From contig JANXTY010000064.1 in assembly GCA_025352145.1 (NCBI GenBank), forward strand, positions 1 through 44,367: DNA of 44,367 nucleotides, read 5' to 3'. Position 1 is the first letter of the stretch. Each line of letters begins with the position of its first letter. Below the pieces are notes generated by a model. The model was not told the DNA's origin and ran no database searches. It was given only the letters and a program-made list of their open reading frames with translations. Shown piece by piece: positions 18,377 to 25,854 of this stretch. A program made the translations under genes and the position numbers. This stretch comes from Oxalobacteraceae bacterium (GTDB taxonomy: Bacteria > Pseudomonadota > Gammaproteobacteria > Burkholderiales > Burkholderiaceae_D).

Positions 18377-20062
18377 TTAGGAAAGGAACTCGTTGACTGT
18401 AAGGGTTACTCTACCAATGATTCCACTGGCACGGACAGGGCCAACGTAGCTTGCCTGCTGTAGATCGCCTGATGCATTCTGGGACGCGTAAACATGGCCC
18501 ACTGTTCGCAGTTTTGTGTCTTGATGAATACGAGCGGCCAAGGATTCACTAATGCCCGGAACATCCTCAATTGGTAGCTTCATACACTCATCAAATAGTG
18601 AAGACGACACTAGTTCCGCACCGCAGTTATGACAAAACCGCTGGGATTCATTGATCCGGGCTGTGTGGCACTGCTGGCACGGGGGTAGATCCAGCTTAAG
18701 GCGCGCAAGCTCATCTGGCTCCAGCAGTGTCGACAATGTGCGGCGTAGCGGTTGTTTTGCTACTGGCCGCTGCATATATTGAGGGACATCTTTAGACGAT
18801 GAGCCCTTTCCCTCCCTGAAAACACCTTGCGCATGCAGAAAGGCGAGGTGCGGAATGAATCGATCATATTTTCTGTTAGCGCCATGAGACACTGCTTGCA
18901 GTGGATACAGCATGCCAACTTCGACGAGAAAACGAAGCATGCGTTCGGCCAACGGATTTCGATCATTGTCTTGCTTTAGCCCGAGAATGATGTTCCTGGC
19001 GCCTGGTTCGAGTGCCTTGGCTCCTGCCACGGCTGCAACCGCTCTTTCGAAGAATTTGCGGCCAGTGATCACCAGCGATGAAAACTGCTTCAATTTGATT
19101 CCGAGCGAGTCGTATTCCGCGCCAATGAGTTCGATCTGTCGTTCAATGATTTTATTGATTTTCTGCTGAGACGACCCTGCCTGCGTATCCAGATATTCGC
19201 GAAGAAGACGCAGATAAGCGCGTGGCACACCAAACGCAGCAAATTTTAGTAGTTCAAGCGTATCTGGATTGATCCCGCCGAGTTCTGCAACGGTGAGTCT
19301 GAGCGTTGCAATGTCGCCCATGATGGTCGAATAGTCCGCGTCTTCGACTGAGAGCCATAGTGGCACTTCTTCCGTTTCGTGAGATGCATGAAACGTCGGT
19401 CCATATTGTGTTGAGCCAGGATAGACAGACGCCTTAGGAGCAATTGTTTCCGTCTTCAACAGCCGGTATATCTCGAAAAACGCCGTTAAATATTGATCCG
19501 CCAAACTTAAGGCCGCGTCATCCAAGAGGAGAATAATTCTCTTTCGCGAAAATCTCTTACGCAACAAATCAAGCGTATCGATGACATTGTCGACTGTAAT
19601 ATTTTGCCCAAAGGATTCATACAGATCGGTGCCACTACCGCGCTCCAGTAAGGAAACCAGTTCTCGCAACTTAATTTCATCGAGATAGGTTTTGGTATCT
19701 TGGATAATCGCAGTATCCTGCTCTGCGTCCCTCAAGAGGTCAAAGCAACTTAGGAGCAATTTGGCAACGACCCAGGAATGAAATCGCTTTAGCGCATCCG
19801 GCGCCTTCTTGAGCAAGGGTTCGAGGTTCAGATAGCGACTGAAATTTGCATAAATGGCGATCGGTGCAGTTTCAGTATGAAGTGCGTGAAGATATGTATG
19901 ACGCATCAAATGGGTCTTGCCAGTACCCCTTGGGCCAACTAAAAGCTTCGCCCCAGTACCAAGCAGTTTCTTTCGAGCGCTTTTGAAAATAGCGCCATCC
20001 GCCATCGTGGCATCGATAGCCGCCAATGGGAGTTGATCAGCACGTTCTTCAAACTCAGCCAT
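18377..20062 (-). CDS. P-loop ATPase with zinc ribbon and helix-hairpin-helix
   Basis: 561 aa. Walker A is GPRGTGKT (43-50) and Walker B is IILLLDD (176-182), giving an AAA/ORC-like core. A long helical middle region follows. A zinc ribbon is formed by CQQC (462-465) and CHNC (477-480), then a helix-hairpin-helix-like segment (VPGISESLAARI...TVGHVY, about 501-525) that is typical of non-specific DNA or RNA binding. The ribosome site GAGGT lies upstream of the ATG at 20062. It starts 51 bp after the methyltransferase stop and ends 2 bp before the HEPN gene. The role is unknown; a nucleic-acid-sensing NTPase controlling the HEPN partner is my inference. Confidence 0.8.
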   Translation of the reverse strand: MAEFEERADQLPLAAIDATMADGAIFKSARKKLLGTGAKLLVGPRGTGKTHLMRHTYLHALHTETAPIAIYANFSRYLNLEPLLKKAPDALKRFHSWVVAKLLLSCFDLLRDAEQDTAIIQDTKTYLDEIKLRELVSLLERGSGTDLYESFGQNITVDNVIDTLDLLRKRFSRKRIILLLDDAALSLADQYLTAFFEIYRLLKTETIAPKASVYPGSTQYGPTFHASHETEEVPLWLSVEDADYSTIMGDIATLRLTVAELGGINPDTLELLKFAAFGVPRAYLRLLREYLDTQAGSSQQKINKIIERQIELIGAEYDSLGIKLKQFSSLVITGRKFFERAVAAVAGAKALEPGARNIILGLKQDNDRNPLAERMLRFLVEVGMLYPLQAVSHGANRKYDRFIPHLAFLHAQGVFREGKGSSSKDVPQYMQRPVAKQPLRRTLSTLLEPDELARLKLDLPPCQQCHTARINESQRFCHNCGAELVSSSLFDECMKLPIEDVPGISESLAARIHQDTKLRTVGHVYASQNASGDLQQASYVGPVRASGIIGRVTLTVNEFLS

Positions 20063-20113
20063 GGAGCACTACCTCGATGAGTAAATAATATGTGGATATA
20101 AGGGGGAAGCAAC

Positions 20114-21376
20114 TCAACACGACAGGGGAAATGTCAGCAAATCCGCCTTCGACAGCTGTTGGGCACTGACGCCATAACATCGGGATCTTAGCCATGCTTG
20201 CCCATGTATTGAACTCAATTGAGTCAGAACTTGTTTTTGCGCAGCAGGAGGTACGCGAATCCTATATACGCAGTCCGATAAAATTGGAAAGCCTGCCGCC
20301 ACACCAATGACTTTTTGTTCCAAGTTTCTTCCAATCCGAGCCAAGAGAATATCGCCTGGCTTTGCCAACACAACGTGCCGTCCAGCGAAAGATCCGTCTG
20401 TCGACTCGCCAAATTCACTAAGGTCGCACCAATGGCCAGTCAAGTCCACGGTTATATCTGTTGTATGCAGGACAGGAAAAGGCATCGATCTAGATTCTGA
20501 ACTGGAAAGCGAGCCTCGCTTGATGTCCGCTATGGATCCCAGGACCAGGGTCGCTGGGTGCAAAACGGCACTTCCCTGTCGCTGAGCATGGTATTCGAAA
20601 TCTAGTCGATCAATGGCGTCCTCCACGCCTACTAATAACTCGGAACTCATTCTCGAATGCGCATCAAATTTTTGAAGCGGTATTTTCTCAGATGCTGTTG
20701 CCCCTTTACCTATGACCAAAATATACGCTTGGGCATCAGTGCCGAGAAATGAATGGCGTGGCAGGCGAATCGCTCTTTGGACCGCATATTTTTGCAGCAA
20801 CTCCTTGCGAAAGAGTCGGTACTTTGATGCAGAGATCAAACTATCGGGAACGATAATCCCCAATGTGGATCTTTCGCTGAGGAGCCGGAGATTTTGGGCT
20901 AGAAAGAGTAGCGCAGCGTCCACATCAGATAGCACTGGCAAACATCCGCTAAATCCTGCGTCCTCGATTATTTCAGCGAATCCTGTCCGCCATTGCGGAA
21001 TGATGAAGGGGGGATTACATATCGCAGTGTCGATCGAATTGGTCTTTGCCGATAATAGCCGTGGGAGGCGATCGCTCAAAGCGTCTACATGAATGTGACT
21101 GTGTTTTGCACCTGGTGCGGCGGCCCGCGCAAGCCGCTTCAGATGCAATCTGACTTCCTCGTCAACATCTACGGTTACGAGCTCAATATTTCCCCATTTC
21201 TGCAATGCGGCGCGCGAAAGCGATCCCGCCCCAGCGCCGAGATCGAGAACGCTATTCGGAGCAATGCCGGACATCTGGGCGATAAGTAGCCCGCCAATAT
21301 TCAATTTCGTATAGTAACGCCCGAGGTGATCCGAGCCCTCGCTCTTGCGTTGCGTTTGTGAAGTGTTGTGAACCAT
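20114..21376 (-). CDS. N6-adenine DNA methyltransferase with fused HsdS-like TRD
   Basis: 420 aa. The SAM-binding motif I is LDLGAGAGS (44-52), preceded by GRYYTK (19-24, motif X position). The catalytic motif IV is NPPF (121-124), of the gamma N6-adenine class. The C-terminal about 140 residues resemble a single type I specificity-subunit target-recognition region (LGSIADIKRGSLSSSE, FPVLHTTDI, GDILLARIGRN, SDCVYRIRV). M and half-S functions are thus fused in one chain. No HsdR, nuclease or second S half is nearby. It is the first gene of the three-gene operon; the start ATG at 21376 has only a weak ribosome site. Confidence 0.88.
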   Translation of the reverse strand: MVHNTSQTQRKSEGSDHLGRYYTKLNIGGLLIAQMSGIAPNSVLDLGAGAGSLSRAALQKWGNIELVTVDVDEEVRLHLKRLARAAAPGAKHSHIHVDALSDRLPRLLSAKTNSIDTAICNPPFIIPQWRTGFAEIIEDAGFSGCLPVLSDVDAALLFLAQNLRLLSERSTLGIIVPDSLISASKYRLFRKELLQKYAVQRAIRLPRHSFLGTDAQAYILVIGKGATASEKIPLQKFDAHSRMSSELLVGVEDAIDRLDFEYHAQRQGSAVLHPATLVLGSIADIKRGSLSSSESRSMPFPVLHTTDITVDLTGHWCDLSEFGESTDGSFAGRHVVLAKPGDILLARIGRNLEQKVIGVAAGFPILSDCVYRIRVPPAAQKQVLTQLSSIHGQAWLRSRCYGVSAQQLSKADLLTFPLSC

Positions 21377-21461
21377 TAATCAAATCTTGTTAAAAATACG
21401 GCCTAAATTCCATTGATCGTACTGTGATGCGGCATCGAACAGATCAGCCACCGAACTCTAT

Positions 21462-21485
21462 CATGTCGCTATGTAAAGCGACATG
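21462..21485. repeat. Perfect 9-6-9 inverted repeat upstream of the methyltransferase
   Basis: CATGTCGCT, a 6-nt spacer ATGTAA, then AGCGACATG. It is 86 bp upstream of the methyltransferase start and 27 bp outside the Tn3-type end at 21512. The geometry fits an operator for the cassette, or the core site of a tyrosine recombinase (two arms with a 6-bp spacer). Confidence 0.75.
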
Positions 21486-21511
21486 GGCCATCGCACTATT
21501 TGCACGAGGTT

Positions 21512-21549
21512 GGGGTCGTGCCGAGATAAGGGAAAAAAACGTCCATAAC
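21512..21549 (+). repeat. Candidate Tn3-family terminal repeat facing right
   Basis: 38 bp starting GGGGTCGTGCCGAGATAAGG and ending ACGTCCATAAC. Length, GGGG start and a conserved inner ACGnnnnTAA-like end fit a Tn3-family terminal repeat of a different subgroup from the one at 13559. The orientation puts the element body to the right (towards the higA-like gene). I did not find the matching opposite end in the window, so it is an orphan end or the mate lies outside. Confidence 0.5.
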
Positions 21550-21624
21550 ACTTTTAGTTATTAATAATCGCAATTTTCTTGAAATTTGACATATAGGGAA
21601 ATTCGTTCTGTGGCTATTTTTGCC

Positions 21625-21649
21625 CATTCCCAAAAAATGTAAAGTTAGC
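21625..21649 (+). repeat. Inverted repeat, left arm
   Basis: CATTCCC followed by AAAAAATGTAAAGTTAGC. It is matched in inverted orientation by 21726-21751, which differs only by small changes in the C/A run. The arms are separated by 76 bp of non-coding sequence. Confidence 0.8.
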
Positions 21650-21725
21650 CTAAATTCTCTCCATATCGAGGTAGTTTCTTGCGCCGATTCAGGTGTTTTT
21701 CCGCCGAATCTCTTCCCCTCCGGGC

Positions 21726-21751
21726 GCTAACTTTACATTTTTGGGGGAATG
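21726..21751 (-). repeat. Inverted repeat, right arm
   Basis: GCTAACTTTACATTTTTGGG followed by GGAATG, the inverted partner of 21625-21649. It overlaps the last codons and stop of the HigA-like gene, so the gene's 3' end may have been shaped by a recombination event. The pair could equally be a long-loop transcription terminator or a miniature element. Confidence 0.8.
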
Positions 21752-22002
21752 TCATGCTTGGCTACACGCCTATCGTAATCGCTCTGCAAATTGAGCCAGA
21801 ATTGCGCATCCATACTGAAAAATTGGCCGAGGCTTCCCGCCATATCGTCTGTCATTGATTGTGAGCCTTGGACAAAATCGTTCATGAGGCTAAGCTGCCA
21901 TCCAAGGCTGGCCGCAAGTTGATCCAACGTAAGTCCTATCGGCTCCACGAATTCTTTCAGCAAAATTTCGCCTGGGTGAATCTCATCAAGTGATTTAGGC
22001 AT
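21733..22002 (-). CDS. higA: HigA-family antitoxin-like XRE protein (no HigB partner)
   Basis: 89 aa. IHPGEILLKEFVEPIGLTLDQLAASLGW, then NDFVQGSQSMTDDMAGSLGQFFSMDAQFWLNLQSDYD, is the HigA pattern of an XRE helix-turn-helix followed by FWLNLQ. HigA normally represses its operon and neutralises the RelE-like toxin HigB encoded next to it. No RelE-like gene is adjacent: the gene upstream in the same orientation is an unrelated 120-aa protein 44 bp away. It may be an orphan antitoxin recruited as a regulator. The stop lies inside an inverted repeat. Confidence 0.85.
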   Translation of the reverse strand: MPKSLDEIHPGEILLKEFVEPIGLTLDQLAASLGWQLSLMNDFVQGSQSMTDDMAGSLGQFFSMDAQFWLNLQSDYDRRVAKHDIPPKM

Positions 22003-22046
22003 ACGTACTGGAGCGGTAGAAAAAGATGTAATGCACTTTACTCATT

Positions 22047-22409
22047 TTATGTCATTGCAGGCGCTGGCCAACCTAATACTTGGGCAACGCGCCGAATCAA
22101 CCAGTGCATTTCCTGCTCACTGCCAAAATCCGATTGAACCAGCAAAGCTGAGTACTGACCAAGAATCTCGTTTTCCGTGAGAGCTGCGTATTTACTGGCA
22201 CGAGATGCAGAAATTTTGGCGATGATTTGCTGCGCGAGATCCTCAATGATTTCCCAGCGCGCATGCCGTTCTGGTGGCGTTAGTCCAGTGTAAAACTTTC
22301 CGTCCCATTCGGTGAGCAATAGCTTCGGTTGGGTGCCCGCCACTGTCCCAGTGGCTTGCGGATGAGGAAAATCGTCTGGGACGCTGTATGGCCCATCTTC
22401 GAAAGTCAT
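22047..22409 (-). CDS. Small conserved-looking protein of unknown function
   Basis: 120 aa, predicted soluble. The core PHPQATGTVAGTQPKLLLTE followed by GKFYTGLTPPERHARWEIIEDLAQQI resembles a small-protein pattern (GxQPKLL...dGryy.gLT..E...R) that I remember from accessory regions; no function is known to me. GGAAGG lies about 6 nt before the ATG at 22409. It sits between the AbrB-like gene (80 bp upstream) and the HigA-like gene (44 bp downstream), in the same transcriptional direction. Confidence 0.65.
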   Translation of the reverse strand: MTFEDGPYSVPDDFPHPQATGTVAGTQPKLLLTEWDGKFYTGLTPPERHARWEIIEDLAQQIIAKISASRASKYAALTENEILGQYSALLVQSDFGSEQEMHWLIRRVAQVLGWPAPAMT

Positions 22410-22489
22410 AGGATCCTTCCTGCCATTCGGGCTTCAGCGGACAGCCGCAAGGATGACAAATGACGCGATGCTTTTATCGCATAGTTTGA

Positions 22490-22861
22490 TCATCCGCGAG
22501 CCCCTGGATGTCTTTTTAAAATCAAGCTACTTCCCTCCTCGGTGAATACGTTTAGCTGATCGTTTATTTTCCATCCAAGCCTGTCCATGAGTTCCTCGGG
22601 CAATTGAAGAATACCGTCGCCGCTGCCGTCCCCTGCATCAAGAATTGTTATTTGCCATTTCAATTTTTCTGGCGGAAGATATTCGAGAAGAATTTTCAGC
22701 AAAAGCTCGTCGCTTTCCGGCAAGCTCATCCACCCGGCACAGAGCGTTTCGGAGTAGTCAGACCATGCCTGGAAAACTTCATCTCTATCAGCATCTCTTT
22801 TTGCCTCGTGGAGGCAGCGCTGCATGCGATTGACATCATCTAGCGGGGTATGGTTTTTCAT
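22490..22861 (-). CDS. AbrB/SpoVT-type DNA-binding domain protein
   Basis: 123 aa. The C-terminal about 50 residues (GDGILQLPEELMDRLGWKINDQLNVFTEEGSSLILKRH) match the swapped-hairpin AbrB/MazE-like fold used by antitoxins and regulators. The N-terminal about 70 residues are helical, with an acidic stretch, and unrecognised. AAAGG precedes the ATG at 22861. It starts 4 bp after the HAD phosphatase stop, so the two are co-translated. No cognate toxin (PIN, MazF or RelE type) is obvious beside it. Confidence 0.7.
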   Translation of the reverse strand: MKNHTPLDDVNRMQRCLHEAKRDADRDEVFQAWSDYSETLCAGWMSLPESDELLLKILLEYLPPEKLKWQITILDAGDGSGDGILQLPEELMDRLGWKINDQLNVFTEEGSSLILKRHPGARG

Positions 22862-22865
22862 GATG

Positions 22866-23309
22866 TCAGCCTTTCAGTTTGGACCGAAGGGCCTGAACAG
22901 AATGTTCGTCAAGGCCGACGGCGGTATCGCACACCACAAGATTGGAAAGAAACGGTTTGAACAGCCACGGCTTGTCGTCGATCGCTACCCATTTCTCCCA
23001 TGGCACGCCAGCCTGGCGCAACCATCCTTCAATCTCAGCGTGACGTTGATAACCGATGGTGGCGACTATTTCGGGAATGTCCCGCCAGCTGGGCGTCGCG
23101 CCCACGATCCGGCTGCCGATTTCCTGGGAAAACAGCCCACGCAGTTCGCCCAGCGTGCGCATGTCGCGCCAGGTGCTGGAAATGACGATCGAGACCTCCG
23201 GAAACGAACGCAGACAGTCTTCCAGCATTGGGATACGGCAAAAAAGCTGGGACTCGTCGTAGAGGGGTTCCGGATGCAGGACGCCGTCGAAGTCGAGGAA
23301 AAGGATCAT
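22866..23309 (-). CDS. HAD-superfamily phosphatase (HAD-SAK-like)
   Basis: 147 aa. Motif I is FLDFDGVLHP (both Asp present), motif II is IVISSTWRD, and a later WVAIDDKPWLF supplies the acidic motif IV. The short form with DFDGVLHP and SSTWR resembles the HAD domain found in Swiss-Army-Knife RNA-repair proteins and related small phosphatases; that assignment is from memory of the family pattern. The substrate is unknown. Its ATG overlaps the stop of the upstream unknown gene by 4 bp and its stop is 4 bp from the AbrB-like gene, so it is central in this operon. Confidence 0.8.
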   Translation of the reverse strand: MILFLDFDGVLHPEPLYDESQLFCRIPMLEDCLRSFPEVSIVISSTWRDMRTLGELRGLFSQEIGSRIVGATPSWRDIPEIVATIGYQRHAEIEGWLRQAGVPWEKWVAIDDKPWLFKPFLSNLVVCDTAVGLDEHSVQALRSKLKG

Positions 23310-23683
23310 CCCGTTTCCATCAGTTGGCTGCGCCTTAAAAATATGCCTGTCTCTCGCCCGACGATCTCGTCGGCAACAGCTACCGCATACTGATCCAGAT
23401 CTTCTTTCAAGTCATGGGCAGTGAAACTGCCCTGACCGTACGGTACGTTTTCACGGTGCGTGCGCAGGGCAACAACCAGCAAGAGCGGCCCCGTCAGGTC
23501 CAACGACAAATCGTCTTCCCGGCCCTCCATATTCGCCTTCTGCGCACGCAACAAATCACGTCCGATTGCGCGCAACCAGCGGTCCGGCAGATTCTTTGGC
23601 AAGGCGGCATTGGGCCCACGAGACAGTACTTCCTTGGTGAGTTTTTCGAGATTGGTTTTGGGAACCGACTTGATTATCCGCAT
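23306..23683 (-). CDS. Unknown operon protein
   Basis: About 125 aa, not recognised. The ATG at 23683 (MRIIKSVPKTNLEKL) is chosen because GAGG lies about 9 nt upstream and the gene then begins 10 bp after the previous stop; a longer frame reaches 23761. Predicted soluble and mostly helical, with SRGPNAALPKNLPDRWLRAIGRDLLRAQ and a C-terminal HDLKEDLDQYAVAVADEIVGRETG. The stop overlaps the HAD gene start by 4 bp. Confidence 0.6.
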   Translation of the reverse strand: MRIIKSVPKTNLEKLTKEVLSRGPNAALPKNLPDRWLRAIGRDLLRAQKANMEGREDDLSLDLTGPLLLVVALRTHRENVPYGQGSFTAHDLKEDLDQYAVAVADEIVGRETGIFLRRSQLMETG

Positions 23684-23693
23684 TCGGTAATCC

Positions 23694-24155
23694 TCATGGA
23701 CTGTGCAGGAAAATAACCTCGCCATCCGCAACCTGCAGGAGCTGGATGGCCGACTCCTCAATGTCGACGTCGATGCGATCCGTATAACGCTGGCCGGTGT
23801 TGGTCACGTAGTGCATTACGACTGGATGGTCACCTTGTCCTTGCGTGCGCCAAATCTCATGGACAGTATGCATTTGCCAGCAATCTTCCTTGTTCATCCA
23901 GGATGGACTGATTAGAGCGATTTGCACCAGGCGCAACTGCTCTTCATTGGCAATCTGCTGGCAGCAATAGAGGAGCTGGTTAACTTCCCAGAAGAGTTCC
24001 GTTTGTCCTACCCAGCCGCCACTGTCGGCGACTTCGTAGTTCAACAAAAAATACGGTATGGCCAGCTCAAGGTGTGCCCGGCGCCAGATCTGGCTGTCTG
24101 GCGCTAACAGAAAGGCCCGGCCTGCAAACCTGTCCTGCTCTTGGGTGACGATCAT
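23694..24155 (-). CDS. Unknown operon protein, first gene of small-gene operon
   Basis: About 153 aa from the ATG at 24155 (MIVTQEQDRFAGRAFLL); a longer frame starts at 24209 but has no ribosome site, whereas AGGCGCACTGCG precedes 24155. Soluble, mixed alpha/beta, rich in aromatic residues (HLELAIPYFLLNYEVADSGGWVGQTELFWEVNQLLYCC), ending in a beta-rich stretch. It is divergent from the XRE regulator at 24245 with about 90 bp between, so that regulator probably controls this operon. No function can be assigned. Confidence 0.6.
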   Translation of the reverse strand: MIVTQEQDRFAGRAFLLAPDSQIWRRAHLELAIPYFLLNYEVADSGGWVGQTELFWEVNQLLYCCQQIANEEQLRLVQIALISPSWMNKEDCWQMHTVHEIWRTQGQGDHPVVMHYVTNTGQRYTDRIDVDIEESAIQLLQVADGEVIFLHSP

Positions 24156-24244
24156 CGCAGTGCGCCTATCAAAAATGAACACTATAGATTGTAGTCCTAA
24201 AGTATTCATTCATGAGTACATCATGCCTTTTAACGGAGGCAGAA

Positions 24245-24523
24245 ATGTCACTTCGAAAAGGGTTCGCCGCCGCACTTCAGTTTGCTCGTAAACATAAAGG
24301 TCTGACCCAGGAAGATTTTTCCGATGTGTCTTCCCGCACTTATCTGTCGAGCCTTGAGCGTACTATTAAGTCACCTACACTCGACAAAGTGGAACAACTA
24401 TCTGCCGTCATCGGCATTCACCCGGCGACGTTGGTGATGATGGCGGCGATGAGAGCCGAGCGTAAAACGCTGGACCAGTTAGTCGCCCAGATCAATCGCG
24501 AAATCAATTCATTTAATCGCTGA
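24245..24523 (+). CDS. Small XRE-family transcriptional regulator
   Basis: 92 aa from the ATG at 24245, which has a strong GGAGG about 7 nt upstream; an open frame from 24212 has no such site. The helix-turn-helix is FAAALQFARKHKGLTQEDFSDVSSRTYLSSLERTIKSPTLDKVEQLSAVIGIHPATLV. The short C-terminus (about 25 aa, AERKTLDQLVAQINREINSFNR) could be a dimerisation helix. Divergent orientation relative to the small-gene operon suggests it represses that operon and itself from the shared about 90-bp promoter region. Confidence 0.85.
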   Translation: MSLRKGFAAALQFARKHKGLTQEDFSDVSSRTYLSSLERTIKSPTLDKVEQLSAVIGIHPATLVMMAAMRAERKTLDQLVAQINREINSFNR

Positions 24524-24795
24524 GTATTGACCCTGCTGGTACACAGTTAAAAGTTTTTTTATTTTTTATCGGGCCAATCAAATGCTACTCAAGCGAAAGG
24601 CGTCGACTTCATCGATACATATTATTTACCGTACCAGTACGGCTGAAAACGACGTTTTTCACTTAACTTTCAAGTCTGGGTTCCAAGAAAAATAAGCATC
24701 GCTGCAGTTCCAATTCGCCTCATCGGCCTAACTGCAGACCTCTGCAAATAGCGGAATATTTTCCGCGACCCTCGTTGTGTTTTTGCGACATCTCC

Positions 24796-24813
24796 ACTTT
24801 CGCGCGCGAAAGT
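24796..24813. repeat. 18-bp perfect palindrome at the end of kfrA
   Basis: ACTTTCGCGCGCGAAAGT, perfectly self-complementary, touching the last base of the kfrA stop codon. It could form a short hairpin with a CGCG loop but has no T-run on either side, so a rho-independent terminator is doubtful. A palindromic binding site (centromere-like or KfrA-type) is an alternative. Confidence 0.8.
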
Positions 24814-25841
24814 CAGGCTCTGACATTCGCTTCGGGAACTATTTCAACTGGCTTTAGCTTATCCAGATACGACCGCAGTTCCGCCGTTACAGCTTGCTGC
24901 GTCTCCAGCTTGGCCGCAGCTGCGGCGCTATCGATATGAAGCCGATGCATGTCCTTGCCAGCGTCGGCCAGCTGGCTTCTTAAGTTGCACACTAACGTAT
25001 CCTGTTGCGCCGTTTGGACTTCCAGGAGTCGGCAGCGTTCTTCAAATGGCTGCAATGTTTCAATGCGTTTTTCCAGTTGGCGAATGCGATCATCCTGCTC
25101 GCGCTGCGCTTTATGGGCATGGGACAGGTCTGCCACAAGCCGTGCGCCTTCCTGGTTCAACCTCGTGACTTCTTCCTGCTTGACGATGGCGTTTTGGTTG
25201 AGCGTTCTAATTTCTGCCTGCAGTTGCTGCACCTGCTGCTCATGGCGGCGGGCGTCTTGTTCACGCTGCTCCTTGACCGAAGTGCGGTAATGCTCCAGTG
25301 CTTCGCGGGCGTGCTGGTGCTTTTCTTCGAGTGAGCGGCGGTGATTTTCATTTTCCAGCAAGCGTTCTTTAAGATCTGAGACCTGCTGCTCGGCGGTGTG
25401 CCGTGCAATCGATTCTCGCTGCAGGGATTCTCGTGTCTGACCGTGGGCAGCCAATTCCTGTTGCAGGCGCGTTTCCTGAGTCGCCAGCTGGCTTTTCAGG
25501 TTGTCGCTGGCATGTTGGGATGACTTCAAGGCTTCTTCGTGCTGGCGCGCCTTTTCGGCCGCTTCTGTCTCGACCTCGTCGATCCGGGCGCTAGATTCAT
25601 CGTGCAGCTGTGCAGACAAGCGTTCCACCAGGTCTTGCAGCGCTTCTGAAATGGAGGCTTTTTTGGCATCAACACCACCGTCCTCGGTTTCAAGTTCCTT
25701 CAAATACTTGTGGATCGTCGATTTGGAGCCGGTATTGCCCAGTTCGATACGTACTGCATCGAGGGACGGATGCTTGCCAAGGGCGAGCAAAGCATCGCGT
25801 GCTTTCTTGACGTCCGACTTATATACGCCGCTACGGGCCAT
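24813..25841 (-). CDS. kfrA: KfrA-like DNA-binding coiled-coil protein
   Basis: 342 aa. The N-terminal about 60 residues (GVYKSDVKKARDALLALGKHPSLDAVRIELGNTGSKSTIHKYLKEL) are a KfrA N-terminal helix-turn-helix. Most of the rest is a long heptad-rich coiled coil (about 65-320, full of Gln, Glu, Leu, Arg), ending in a short tail PVEIVPEANVRA. KfrA proteins are known from plasmids as autorepressors that also help partition through nucleoid association. AAAGGAG precedes the ATG at 25841. Here there is no parA/parB beside it, so it marks a plasmid-derived or integrative-element segment. Confidence 0.88.
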   Translation of the reverse strand: MARSGVYKSDVKKARDALLALGKHPSLDAVRIELGNTGSKSTIHKYLKELETEDGGVDAKKASISEALQDLVERLSAQLHDESSARIDEVETEAAEKARQHEEALKSSQHASDNLKSQLATQETRLQQELAAHGQTRESLQRESIARHTAEQQVSDLKERLLENENHRRSLEEKHQHAREALEHYRTSVKEQREQDARRHEQQVQQLQAEIRTLNQNAIVKQEEVTRLNQEGARLVADLSHAHKAQREQDDRIRQLEKRIETLQPFEERCRLLEVQTAQQDTLVCNLRSQLADAGKDMHRLHIDSAAAAAKLETQQAVTAELRSYLDKLKPVEIVPEANVRA

Positions 25842-25854
25842 GATTACTCCTTTA

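Noticed and set aside
21641-21731. GTTAGCC ... GCTAAC reminiscent of integron attC core sites
   Set aside because: In attC the order is YAAC ... GTTR with a folded stem between; here the order is opposite and no integrase of the integron type is near. A simple inverted repeat explains it.
21733-22409. Complete HigBA toxin-antitoxin pair
   Set aside because: The gene next to the HigA-like one is not RelE/HigB-like, so only the antitoxin half is present.
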